A DNA stretch of 64,000 bases from Bradyrhizobium vignae (GTDB lineage Bacteria; Pseudomonadota; Alphaproteobacteria; Rhizobiales; Xanthobacteraceae), in NCBI RefSeq assembly GCF_004114425.1, contig NZ_RDQF01000041.1, positions 1-64,000 of the forward strand. The letters run 5' to 3'. The number at the start of each line of letters is the position of its first letter. Within the stretch, counting starts at the first letter, position 1. The translations under genes were made by a program, and so were the position numbers. Below, piece after piece: positions 40,339 to 48,927 of the stretch. The notes under the pieces were generated by a model that was not told the DNA's origin, did no database searches, and was given only the letters and a program-made list of their open reading frames with translations.

Positions 40339-40740
40339 ATGCCTCTTATTCAAATCAGGTACAACGCGAGCGCAATTCCCGTTGAGGCTATCAGCGCGTT
40401 AAGAGAGACTCTTCCGGCCGTCGCAGCCAAAGCGCTCACTTGCGCTGACAACATCAAGTGTGTGCCGAAGGATATCATGCTGGAGTTCGAGCGCATGAGC
40501 GCTTTCGACTTGAATTGCAAAGACATCAATATCCGCGTGTGGGCGCACGACTATCCCAGTAGGCGCGAGATTCTCGATTTGGCTCGAGAGCACATTGCAA
40601 AAGAGGTTTTAAAACATGTTCCCACCGAGGTGAGCTGGTATGTATGGATGCTTCCCATGCCGAGTTCATATGGATCGGACGCTGAACAGTTGTTTTTTTC
40701 ATCTTCTCAGCTCAAATATGGCACTCAAAGCTCTTTATAG
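40339..40740 (+). CDS. Tautomerase-superfamily (4-OT/MIF-like) protein
   Basis: This 133-residue protein begins MPLIQIRYN. After methionine removal this leaves Pro1, the catalytic base of 4-oxalocrotonate tautomerase and MIF relatives. The length matches the larger single-chain members. C-terminal sequence (VSWYVWMLPMPSSYGSDAEQ) is not family-typical. AGGAG nine bases upstream supports the start. The likely reaction is keto-enol tautomerisation of a small 2-keto compound; the substrate is unknown. Confidence 0.6.
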   Translation: MPLIQIRYNASAIPVEAISALRETLPAVAAKALTCADNIKCVPKDIMLEFERMSAFDLNCKDINIRVWAHDYPSRREILDLAREHIAKEVLKHVPTEVSWYVWMLPMPSSYGSDAEQLFFSSSQLKYGTQSSL

Positions 40741-41750
40741 GAATCGAGTTTCCACGCTGGTCGTGGCGGGCCGCACCGGCGCCAGACCGATCTTGGCTTG
40801 CCCGCCGTGAAGGAGCCTCTCTAAGCCCATCTACGCTGGTGACGCACAGAGTCCTTCACCTAGTCGATAACGAACTCGTCAGGCATCGGGACCACGGCCG
40901 GCCCAGGCTTCCTGGTGCACGCCGGCCGCCTAGTCTTGTCGAGTTGATTGGGCGATTAAAAGCTACTGGAATGCGTGCCAATAAATGCTGTAATCCGGCC
41001 TCTTCACGGAATCTCCCCGCCTGTCTCACCGAGCAGCACGGCGAGGCCAAAGATGGCTGCGCGAGTCGCCACCCGAAAGTCGCTCGAGGACAGCGTCATC
41101 TCGGGTTATAGCTCCGCAGAGGACATTCACGCGTTCACCGCTTCCGCTTGGAAACTCTGATCGAGCTGTCCGGATGCGCAAAGGGCAGCCGAAATGGCCC
41201 CCACTTTTTGCCCAGACTAGGGTCAAACGATTTAGTTATTATGCAAAAGTAAAACGAAGCCTATCGATACACATGTCGCAATTTTCACGCTCGTCGACAG
41301 ATCCTATGTAATTTGCAAAGAACCTCGAGGTTCACCCGTCGACGCCTTCGTCAAGACGAAACCGGCGGCGATTCATCGTGATGGATGCCCCTGACCAGAA
41401 GTGAGACTCGCGATTCGATTTGCTCGTCTAAATTACTTGAGAGCTTACGGAGTACTCTTAGCTCTGATAGGTGCGCGCATCTGTACGCGCAGTTAAAGTG
41501 GCGCCTGCAGACGGTAGATCGATGCAAATGGCAGTATGTGGGGCGCTACGGTGCTCTTCATTTCGTCGATTGGATCGCATCGTCCAGATTCCCGCTGCAT
41601 TACAATGTACACGGTAACAGAGTCGCTAAAAGCTCTGGCAATACGTTGCGGCAGCGAAGCATTGGACCGTCGTCTCGCGATAGGAGAGATTGTCTCCGTC
41701 GGCTTGCGCCTCCTTCGTAGACGGCGGCGCCGCGAGGATAAGGAGAGCGC
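40741..41750. other. 1 kb without a recognisable gene
   Basis: Short frames on both strands, none with motifs. The last bases carry the AAGGAG of the MaoC gene. Confidence 0.4.
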
Positions 41751-42203
41751 ATGGCCGGACTGTATTACGAGGATTTCGAGATCGGGCAGGAATTCCGTCA
41801 CGCCCTCAGCCGGACCGTCACCGAGATGGACAATACCATGTTTAGCCTCTTGACGCTGAACCCGCAGCCGCTGCACATCGACGCTCATTTCGCGGCCTCG
41901 ACGGAATTCGGGCAGCGGCTTTTCAACAGCCTCTATACGCTCGGAATCATGATCGGCATGACCGTCTATGATACAACGCTCGGCACAACCGTTGCGAATC
42001 TCGGCATGGCCGATGCCATCTTCCCCAAGCCAGTTTTTCACGGGGATACGCTACGTGCGACCACGAAGGTCCTTTCGAAGCGGGACTCGAAATCGCGGTT
42101 GAACGCAGGAATCGTGGAATTCGAACATCAGGCGCTCAATCAGCTCGACGAGGTTGTGGCTAGGTGCCGCCGGTCCGCGCTGATGCATAAGAGGTTAACC
42201 TAG
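41751..42203 (+). CDS. MaoC-like hydratase
   Basis: This 150-residue hot-dog protein starts MAGLYYEDFEIGQEFRHAL. The R-hydratase motif follows: TEMDNTMFSLLTLNPQPLHID, where the usual catalytic Asp and His positions can be matched (LTLNPQPLH; classic D-x4-NP-x-H has Asp replaced by Leu-Thr-Leu here). FPKPVFHGDTLRATTKVLSKR is typical. The family hydrates enoyl-CoA or related thioesters. AAGGAG is seven bases before the ATG. A copy of its first 12 codons is fused to oxoamine-synthase sequence at 31174. Confidence 0.8.
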   Translation: MAGLYYEDFEIGQEFRHALSRTVTEMDNTMFSLLTLNPQPLHIDAHFAASTEFGQRLFNSLYTLGIMIGMTVYDTTLGTTVANLGMADAIFPKPVFHGDTLRATTKVLSKRDSKSRLNAGIVEFEHQALNQLDEVVARCRRSALMHKRLT

Positions 42204-42527
42204 TCGTACTGTCGGTGCCGCGCAACAGCTCGCGTAAATTCGAGAAGGCCTCCAAGGAAGCCAGAGAAACAACAGGCTTGGACTGATATCGTGCCGCCGC
42301 GCCACCGCGGACACGCTCGCCCCCGGCGCAAAACTCTCCGCAACAATCGCCGCCTTCGCGTCGGTCGACCAGCGCCGACGCCGGCCCGTCCCCGTGATGA
42401 TCTCGATGCGCTGCGGCGTGTCGGCGCCGTCCAAGGATAGACGTATACCTATCCTTATCGCTATCCTTACGACTATCCTTACGACTATCCTTACGACTAT
42501 CCTTGGACATTGTGACCCCCGCGACAA
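42195..42527 (-). pseudogene. IS66-type TnpA fragment with expanded N-terminal repeats
   Basis: The frame contains IEIITGTGRRRRWSTDAKAAIVAESFAPGASVSAVARRHDISPSLLF, in the style of TnpA/orfA helix-turn-helix proteins of IS66 elements. The sequence then decays. The likely ATG, at the MSKDSRKDSRKDS start, is in another frame, and the N-terminus runs through a 12-bp tandem repeat. No tnpB or tnpC follows. Confidence 0.7.
42449..42508. repeat. 12-bp tandem repeat, about five units
   Basis: Units of CTATCCTTACGA, some degenerate, run head to tail, encoding SRKD repeats on the minus strand. CCAAGGATAG at 42431-42440 is the inverted complement of CTATCCTTGG at 42497-42506, so the block is also bracketed by an inverted repeat. 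Confidence 0.9.
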
Positions 42528-42782
42528 ACCATTCCGCGAGATATTCTTAGCCGACCAGATCAGCCCTCAGTGCGTGGTCTCTGGATGACGCTCACCAACG
42601 AAGTTCAACATGCTGTTCCTTCCAGCAGGATCGATTGAAGATGGGCCACGTCTCAACCGCCGCGGCGAAGAACTGCTGCGCAACTCCTTGCGGGCCATTT
42701 ACGTTTCTCTGAAGTTTCCCGAACCTACGAGGACCCTGATCCGCGGGCGGGCTCGGCGGCAAGCAATAGGTAAGTTGCGACT

Positions 42783-44258
42783 CTAACGCAGTCCTATCCC
42801 TGCGCCAGCGCGATTCGGACGAGGCAACTGTGAGTGTAGCCGCGCCAGCTCCAGCAAGCGCTCACGCACGTGCCCCTTCGCCGGTGCGCTGCGTCTGCTG
42901 ATGGGGTCGACGTGAATCAGCATCTGCTCGCCGGTGGCCGCTGGCTTCTCGTCACCCTCCCGCGTGATCACGTGATGGAGATGAAGACGCTTGTCATCGG
43001 CGCCGAGCACCTGCGTGAGCATCTGAACACGGTCGCCAGCATACAGTTCCCGGAGATGTGTCAGGTGCGTCTCGGCCGTATAGTAATTGCCGCTGTTTGA
43101 ACGGTACTGGCCGTCGATGCCGATGTATTGAAGCAGGGTTTCGGTGGCCTTGTTGACGAGCTTGAGATAGCGGCTTTGAATGACATGGCCACTGTAATCG
43201 ACCCAGTGGGATGGCACCTCCAGTGTCGGCATCCGCAGCGGCCCGGAACCGTTAGTCAGCTGACGAGCGCGGTCGCTCAGCGCCCGCTCCCAACGCGCGA
43301 CCGTTTCGCCTGGGCCGTCCCCCTGTGAACGCAAAGCCTGCAGCAGGGCCACGATCAATACATCGCGTTTCTCTTCCGCGCGGACGTCCAGGCGATGGCA
43401 CTTCAGCATTACGTCCACCTGCTCCGCAGCCTTGCCCAGGAAGGCGCGGTCGATGACGGATTTGTCGGTCAACCTCGACCACGGCCATTTGAACGCCCGT
43501 TGCCCGATGTTCTGGCCTACACCCCTCCCGCCGGCTATGCAGTAGGACACCATAGCAGTGTGGCATAGCGCCCATGAGTACCGGACCGCATCATCAACGT
43601 CCTGCAGCGTAGCCACTTCGTCGTGCACCAGCCGCAGCGCCTCGCGTGCGACCGTATCCTGCAGCCGGTTTATGATAAACCCATCCACCTCTTTGCGCAC
43701 CACCAGCGGGTGCATCCCAATTGCCCTGTAGATCGCCGCTGCCCGCTCAACCGCGCCGGGCGCCGTACGCTCCCCAGCGCACAGCTCAATCAGCGGCAGG
43801 AGGTACACAGGTTGGACCGGGCGCGCGACGAGTAGGCAGTCGGGGTGCTCCATCTCCGCCTGCAGCAAGGACGGCCGAAACCCTGATGTCGAGGAACAGA
43901 TTAGGGTACCAGGCCCTGCCGCGCGGCTGGCGGCCGCGAGCAGCTGCTGCTTGAGCTCCAGGCGCTCCGGCGCGGATTCCTGCACGAGGTCCACGCCACG
44001 CACCGCGTCCGCGATGGACTCGACGGCCATCAGCGAACCTTCCGGCGGCAGCGGCATCAGCGTCAGCTTTCGATACGCCCGCCGCGCGTCGTCCAACATC
44101 TTCTGCACGCGTTCGGCCGTACCAGGCGATGGGCCATACAGCCGTACGTCCACTCCGTTGAGCAGGAACCGTGCAGCCCACCCGCTGCCAATGACCCCGC
44201 CCCCTAGCAGGCCTACTCCGCGCGGTAGCTTTTCAGAGACGTCGGAGCTCTCAAGCAT
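42783..44258 (-). CDS. Carnitine dehydrogenase-thioesterase fusion, copy 1 (dehydrogenase active site altered)
   Basis: The protein has 491 residues. Residues 10-320 are a 3-hydroxyacyl-CoA dehydrogenase-type domain with GVGLLGGGVIGSGWAARF for NAD. The catalytic histidine motif AHPFNP of the family is ARPVQP here (R146, Q149), so oxidation activity is doubtful. Residues 345-480 are a hot-dog thioesterase domain with an intact HWVDYSGHVIQSRY motif (D354, H358). Rhizobial L-carnitine dehydrogenases are known as such fusions, the second half hydrolysing betainyl-CoA. AAGG precedes ATG 44258, which I prefer to the longer frame at 44465. It is third in a minus-strand set: CoA ligase, crotonase, this gene. 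Confidence 0.85.
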   Translation of the reverse strand: MLESSDVSEKLPRGVGLLGGGVIGSGWAARFLLNGVDVRLYGPSPGTAERVQKMLDDARRAYRKLTLMPLPPEGSLMAVESIADAVRGVDLVQESAPERLELKQQLLAAASRAAGPGTLICSSTSGFRPSLLQAEMEHPDCLLVARPVQPVYLLPLIELCAGERTAPGAVERAAAIYRAIGMHPLVVRKEVDGFIINRLQDTVAREALRLVHDEVATLQDVDDAVRYSWALCHTAMVSYCIAGGRGVGQNIGQRAFKWPWSRLTDKSVIDRAFLGKAAEQVDVMLKCHRLDVRAEEKRDVLIVALLQALRSQGDGPGETVARWERALSDRARQLTNGSGPLRMPTLEVPSHWVDYSGHVIQSRYLKLVNKATETLLQYIGIDGQYRSNSGNYYTAETHLTHLRELYAGDRVQMLTQVLGADDKRLHLHHVITREGDEKPAATGEQMLIHVDPISRRSAPAKGHVRERLLELARLHSQLPRPNRAGAGIGLR

Positions 44259-44527
44259 CACCTTCGCTCTCTCAGGCGTAGAATTTTGAGCTTGAACTTC
44301 AAGCGCATCACCTCCGGTTTTATCACCCGCATACTGATCTGCTCGAGATCGCAACCGCTCGCGGCACCAGCTCGGCATTCGTGGCCACCCGCCCGAGGAA
44401 GAGATAAAGGTTGTCCGAGCGCCATCACTGAAATCACCCGCCGTGCCATGGCCGCTCCGATGCATTGCTGGCTCAATGGCGCATCATCAATGCTATTCAA
44501 GTCACCCTATTCTCAGTCTTAGCGGGG

Positions 44528-45400
44528 CTAGTTGGATGCCGCACGGGAGGAGAGCCCCGATGTCTCGGATTCGAACGGTGCAAAGATTGAGTCACGCCAC
44601 TTAAATGCCGCCTTCGTACCCTCGCTGTTCTGAATCTCGCGGAAGCGTCTGAACTCGGATTCCGATTTGCCGATAATCAAGTCTGCGGCGCAGCTGTATC
44701 GCAGAGCAGAATCGAGTCCTGCTGCGAGGAGCGTATTGTTGAGCGCCTTCTTGCTCCACACCAACGCTGGCAGCGCGACCCGAGACATACGCTTCGCAAT
44801 GCGCGTAACCTCTTCCTCAAGGCTTTCCTTAGGAAAGACGCGGCTTACGAGGCCGAGCCGGTACGCGTCTTGGGCATCGAACATATCTCCTGTGTAGACC
44901 AGCTCGCGACAACGTTGACCGATCAGATGCGACATCATCGGCAGCTCTGTGTCGCCAATCCCCATCCTGGTCTCGATGGCACCGAACCGCGAATCGTCAG
45001 AACAGTAGCGGATATCACAACTAATGACGAAGTCTAAGGCCCCGGCCAGGCAATAGCCACCAATCATCGCGATAACTGGCTTGGAGCAGTCAAATACGGA
45101 ATGTATGAACTTAACGCCTAGATCGAAATACCGGCTCCAATCATCCAAGCTCCAATCATCCAGGCTTGACGGTGCGACCTCTGACTTGTCTCCGTCCATG
45201 TCAAAGCCGGTAGAAAATGCTCGGTCACCCGCTCCCTTAACCACGACTACACGCGCGTCCGGATTGCGCTCGGCTGACGCGAGGGCGTCACGAAATTCGG
45301 CACAAAGCTTCAGAGACAGCGCGTTCCCTTTGCTCGGCCGATTCAAAGTGATCCACGCGACACGATCGTCCACCGCATAAAGAATGGTGCTATACGCCAT
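44528..45400 (-). CDS. Crotonase-family enoyl-CoA hydratase/isomerase (CaiD-like)
   Basis: The 290-residue protein has WITLNRPSKGNALSLKL, the oxyanion-hole segments AFSTGFDMDG and AMIGGYCLAGALDFVISCDI, and the region RFGAIETRMGIGDTELP, where the catalytic Glu is expected (IETRMG, TEL). A 15-bp duplication gives the repeat LDDWSLDDWS near residue 80, which lengthens the loop before the second oxyanion-hole strand. AGGAG is nine bases before the ATG. Placed between a CaiC-like ligase and a carnitine dehydrogenase fusion, it may hydrate crotonobetainyl-CoA, but this is inferred from context. Confidence 0.85.
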   Translation of the reverse strand: MAYSTILYAVDDRVAWITLNRPSKGNALSLKLCAEFRDALASAERNPDARVVVVKGAGDRAFSTGFDMDGDKSEVAPSSLDDWSLDDWSRYFDLGVKFIHSVFDCSKPVIAMIGGYCLAGALDFVISCDIRYCSDDSRFGAIETRMGIGDTELPMMSHLIGQRCRELVYTGDMFDAQDAYRLGLVSRVFPKESLEEEVTRIAKRMSRVALPALVWSKKALNNTLLAAGLDSALRYSCAADLIIGKSESEFRRFREIQNSEGTKAAFKWRDSIFAPFESETSGLSSRAASN

Positions 45401-45649
45401 CAGATGTATCTCCTGATTATTGGTGTGGCATCATCTGGAGCGGCAGGGCCCACGGCCACCTTAGCTTTACCACACCGACACCTTTCTCGGACCTCTTCGT
45501 CTCGAAGCTCTTCTCGAAGATCTTGGTTGCCTACAGAGCCCGCAGTATAAAGCCCGTCAAGCTGACGCAACACTACCAGAAGCAGGCAGGCTGAAGATGC
45601 GCGTTCGAGCCTGTCGCCGAGTTGCCAAGCCGAGATCGGCCAGTCGGGT

Positions 45650-47302
45650 TCAGCACCAGCGCTTCTTCTCAGTGTCGTAGGCGCCGGCAAGCGGATCACT
45701 CACGGCCATCAGCTCACGTTTGAGGACTTTATTGCTGGTGGTGGCTCTAGGAAGCGCCGGCGTGAAGGAAATGTACCGCGGCACCTTGAACACCGCAAGA
45801 TGCGCACGGGCATGCTCCAGAATGCGCGCCACAGCCAGATTGTCCGGTGTGCTGCCTTCCCTCAGCTCGACGCAAATCTTGACTTCCTCGCCGCGCTTCA
45901 CGTCGGGAACGGGCACGGCGGCCACATCCACAATCTCGGGAATCTCGCGGATGACCGCCTCCACCTCTCGTGCCGCGATGTTCTCGCTTGAGCGGCGGAT
46001 CATGTCCTTCGTGCGCCCCACCAGCCAATGAAAGCCGAGTTCATCGCGACGCACCAGATCACCGGTTTTGAACCATTCGCCTTCAAACAACGCGGCATTT
46101 GCTTCCGGTTTGTTCCAATAGCCCTTGAAGATCCCACGCCCCCTCACCCAGAGCTCGCCGACGTCGCCGACCGGCGTCGGCTTGCCATCCTCGTTCATCA
46201 GCCGCAGCGCTCGAAAAGGTGCGCAAATCCCAACCGAACCCGAGTCGGCCAACTCGTCCAGTTGGTCCGTCATTCGGGTGCCGAAGCCAATTTCCGTCAT
46301 CCCGTACGCTTCCTCCGTGCGCACTCGAAACCGCCTCCGGAACCGGCGTATCGTATCCGGATTCCAACCCCAATTCAGGATTTGCTTCAGGCACGTCGCC
46401 CCATCTTCGTCGGCGGCCTCGGCTTGCCGCGCTATCAGCTCTGGAAACTGGCACCACTCGATGCGGTGCTGCTTGACCCAACCGATGAAGCGCGTCGAGC
46501 TGAGTTTGGGAGCCAAGTAGAGCGTGCCGCCTTGTCGATACGACTTGAGAAGATGCGCTGGCGGATCGATATAGAAGAAAGGCTGCGCAGATAAATACCT
46601 CTGGTACGGCTGCTCCCAACACATCGCCTGGTACGAGAACACACCCCAGTAGTCGTGCGTCAACATGCAGCCCTTTGGAAAGCCGGTTGTCCCTGAGGTA
46701 TACTGAATATTCAAAAGGTCGTCGGGCCGGACATCCTCCTGCACAGGAGACTCATCGACACCCTTGAGCAATTCATCGAGGGTGACGGCCGTTTCGCCGA
46801 AAGACTGTCCAACCAGAATCGCTCGGTCCTTGGCTAGATTTCGCGGCCAACGCTCCATCGCGGAGAACGATGTCCATACGGACTCGTCGACGACAGCGAA
46901 CTCGGCTTGTGTGTCGCTAAGAACGTATTCGATCTCCCTGCGCGTGTAGCGCATATTGATCGGGACCGTCACCGCACCGAGCTTCGCAATGGCGAACCAC
47001 AAGATAGGGAATACGATCCGATTGGGTAGCATCACCCCAATGCGATCGCCCTTGCGTACGCCCAATGCACGCAGTGCATGCGCATGTTTGTTGGACAATC
47101 GGTCCATCTCGGCGTAGGTCGCGCGCTCGCCGCGGTCGAAGACGTCAATTGCGATCGTTGAGCCGTGCGTTCTCGCCCGCCTTTCAACCAGCTGTCCGAT
47201 TGTGATGGTCTCATATGCGGATTCCAGCGCCTCGATCTGGCGCAACGCATTTGCGAGGCGTTTCTTTAGCTGAGTTTGTGTCAATTTCGTAGAGGCTATC
47301 AT
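45650..47302 (-). CDS. AMP-dependent acyl-CoA ligase (CaiC-like)
   Basis: This adenylate-forming enzyme has 550 residues. It has the P-loop YTSGTTGFPKGCMLTH, EEAYGMTEIGFGTRM, the hinge region GDLVRRDELGFHWLVGRTKDMIRR and the C-terminal catalytic lysine in ATTSNKVLKREL. Length and motif wording match CoA ligases for short or betaine-type acids such as CaiC. AAGG lies six bases before ATG 47302. It is first in a minus-strand set with the crotonase and the carnitine dehydrogenase fusion, suggesting entry of carnitine, crotonobetaine or gamma-butyrobetaine as CoA esters. Confidence 0.85.
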   Translation of the reverse strand: MIASTKLTQTQLKKRLANALRQIEALESAYETITIGQLVERRARTHGSTIAIDVFDRGERATYAEMDRLSNKHAHALRALGVRKGDRIGVMLPNRIVFPILWFAIAKLGAVTVPINMRYTRREIEYVLSDTQAEFAVVDESVWTSFSAMERWPRNLAKDRAILVGQSFGETAVTLDELLKGVDESPVQEDVRPDDLLNIQYTSGTTGFPKGCMLTHDYWGVFSYQAMCWEQPYQRYLSAQPFFYIDPPAHLLKSYRQGGTLYLAPKLSSTRFIGWVKQHRIEWCQFPELIARQAEAADEDGATCLKQILNWGWNPDTIRRFRRRFRVRTEEAYGMTEIGFGTRMTDQLDELADSGSVGICAPFRALRLMNEDGKPTPVGDVGELWVRGRGIFKGYWNKPEANAALFEGEWFKTGDLVRRDELGFHWLVGRTKDMIRRSSENIAAREVEAVIREIPEIVDVAAVPVPDVKRGEEVKICVELREGSTPDNLAVARILEHARAHLAVFKVPRYISFTPALPRATTSNKVLKRELMAVSDPLAGAYDTEKKRWC

Positions 47303-48927
47303 CGTAAACCTTGCAAGTCAGGGAACCAACCTAGTCTGCCAACGGGGACGAGACCTACCCATTTGAGAGTGTTCTCCGGTTGCTGGTCCGGCGTCGCGTT
47401 TTCCCAGAACTCGGCCTGATCGTCGGAGATTCCACTGTTGTCAGGCGCGCCACCATTACCGGCGCTCGAACAGGCGAACGCGCAGCTCTTCACTCGCATC
47501 AAAATCTCGAATCGCGCAAACGCCGAACGATGCGTTGCACACTTTGCGACTCGATGTCGGCTTTTGCGATCGAAAACTCGTAGAGATAGTCTCGTGGTCC
47601 TATGAGCATATTCATCATGTACTTGAGGGAACCGTGAGACGTGCAACAGACCAAGAACACTGCCATTGCTGCACCTTGTCCTATGCAGATGAGCTGCCGA
47701 ATTGATCCACGACAAGCTAGTAGTTGATCGTACCTCGTTAAGGAGAATCAAAACACTACCTACTCTGGTGAGGAATACTGTACGCCGATTTGTAAGGATC
47801 TGTTTATCCTGGAGCAAAGACCTTACAGCTCTTTTGAAGCGGGCGCGGGGGCAGTGGGCACTGCAGCTTGCTGGGATGATATCGTCGACCAAGTCGGCGA
47901 GCTGGTAACAGTTAGGAGCACTTCCTTCACCAAACGCAATGAGCCGGAACGCCCGCACCCACGATTGAGGGACTCGAGGCTCCCGCCTTGGTCATAACCG
48001 CTTTCTCCAAAACGAAGGACGCCGAACCTCTATGGCGCTGCTTGTGACACATCTTGGACACATTGCCTGCGCCCAACTTCAATCATCGCTGCACCACACC
48101 GGTCATCCCAGCCAAGGCCGCCCCCACGGCGCATTCCTCACAATACCGAAGGTGTCACCAATCTGTCGCAGCTCCACTCACCTTTCCCGAACGTAAGCCG
48201 GGCCCGCGTGAGCGTCCTTGTGTGAACGTCGATAGGAATAAGACTCCGCGTTCAGGGCTTCTTCACCGTCCGATCGAGCTGACCTTGGGTATGGCGCGTT
48301 TGCGTGCGTCCCATTCTCCAACAACAGAGAGAGCCGCACAACAAGCTTCAGCGTCACGGGACGAGTTTATTGGCTATAAGACCGCGATATGGTTGCTCAG
48401 CCTGGAGCTAAGCGTGCGAGCTGCATGCCGGCATCAGACACAGCCCAGTTCGGTGAAATCAGATGCTTCGTCAACCCGGGTTCTCCAAACAGCGAACGAT
48501 TGCAAATAGCGAACGATTGTCCCCCCAGAGTAGGTAGTGTCTCGATCGTTGTTGATGATGTACCGATAATTAGTGACTAAGCCGACGAGGCCATTATGCA
48601 GCGCATCACGATAGGCAATGGGCAGCAATGGTAAGAGTGGCTAATCCGTTTGCATGTCGGAGGGCAAACTATACCTTCTCGATGTTTCGCGATCATACCA
48701 GAGGGTATGCAGTAACGCAGGCTGCTCGTTACGCGATCCACGCAGTGGTTCGAAAGATGTATACGCACCTCCTCCAGGGAATGAGGCGCCTCGACGCGGC
48801 AAGTGCTGCGGTGATTGCGATCCGCCGAAAGCAAAATGTGAGACGTTGCCCGCCGCGGGCGCGAAAAGGGATTTGGAGGCGCGAGTATTTGGCTAGCTGA
48901 ACAGCGGCAGCCAAGAAGTGTGTTGCG
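47303..48927. other. 1.6 kb without a recognisable gene; contains an inverted-repeat-bounded block
   Basis: Frames on both strands lack motifs. The block 47754-48539 is bounded by inverted copies of a 15-mer and may be a small mobile element. Near 48492-48520 a 16-base segment (GCGAACGATTGCAAAT) is nearly tandemly repeated. Confidence 0.4.
47754..48539. repeat. Block bounded by inverted CACTACCTACTCTGG copies
   Basis: CACTACCTACTCTGG at 47754-47768 is matched by its reverse complement at 48525-48539, enclosing 786 bp. A third copy lies at 37649-37663 and matches for 8 more bases after the 15-mer. This is consistent with terminal repeats of an unrecognised non-autonomous element. No transposase motif was seen inside. 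Confidence 0.5.
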
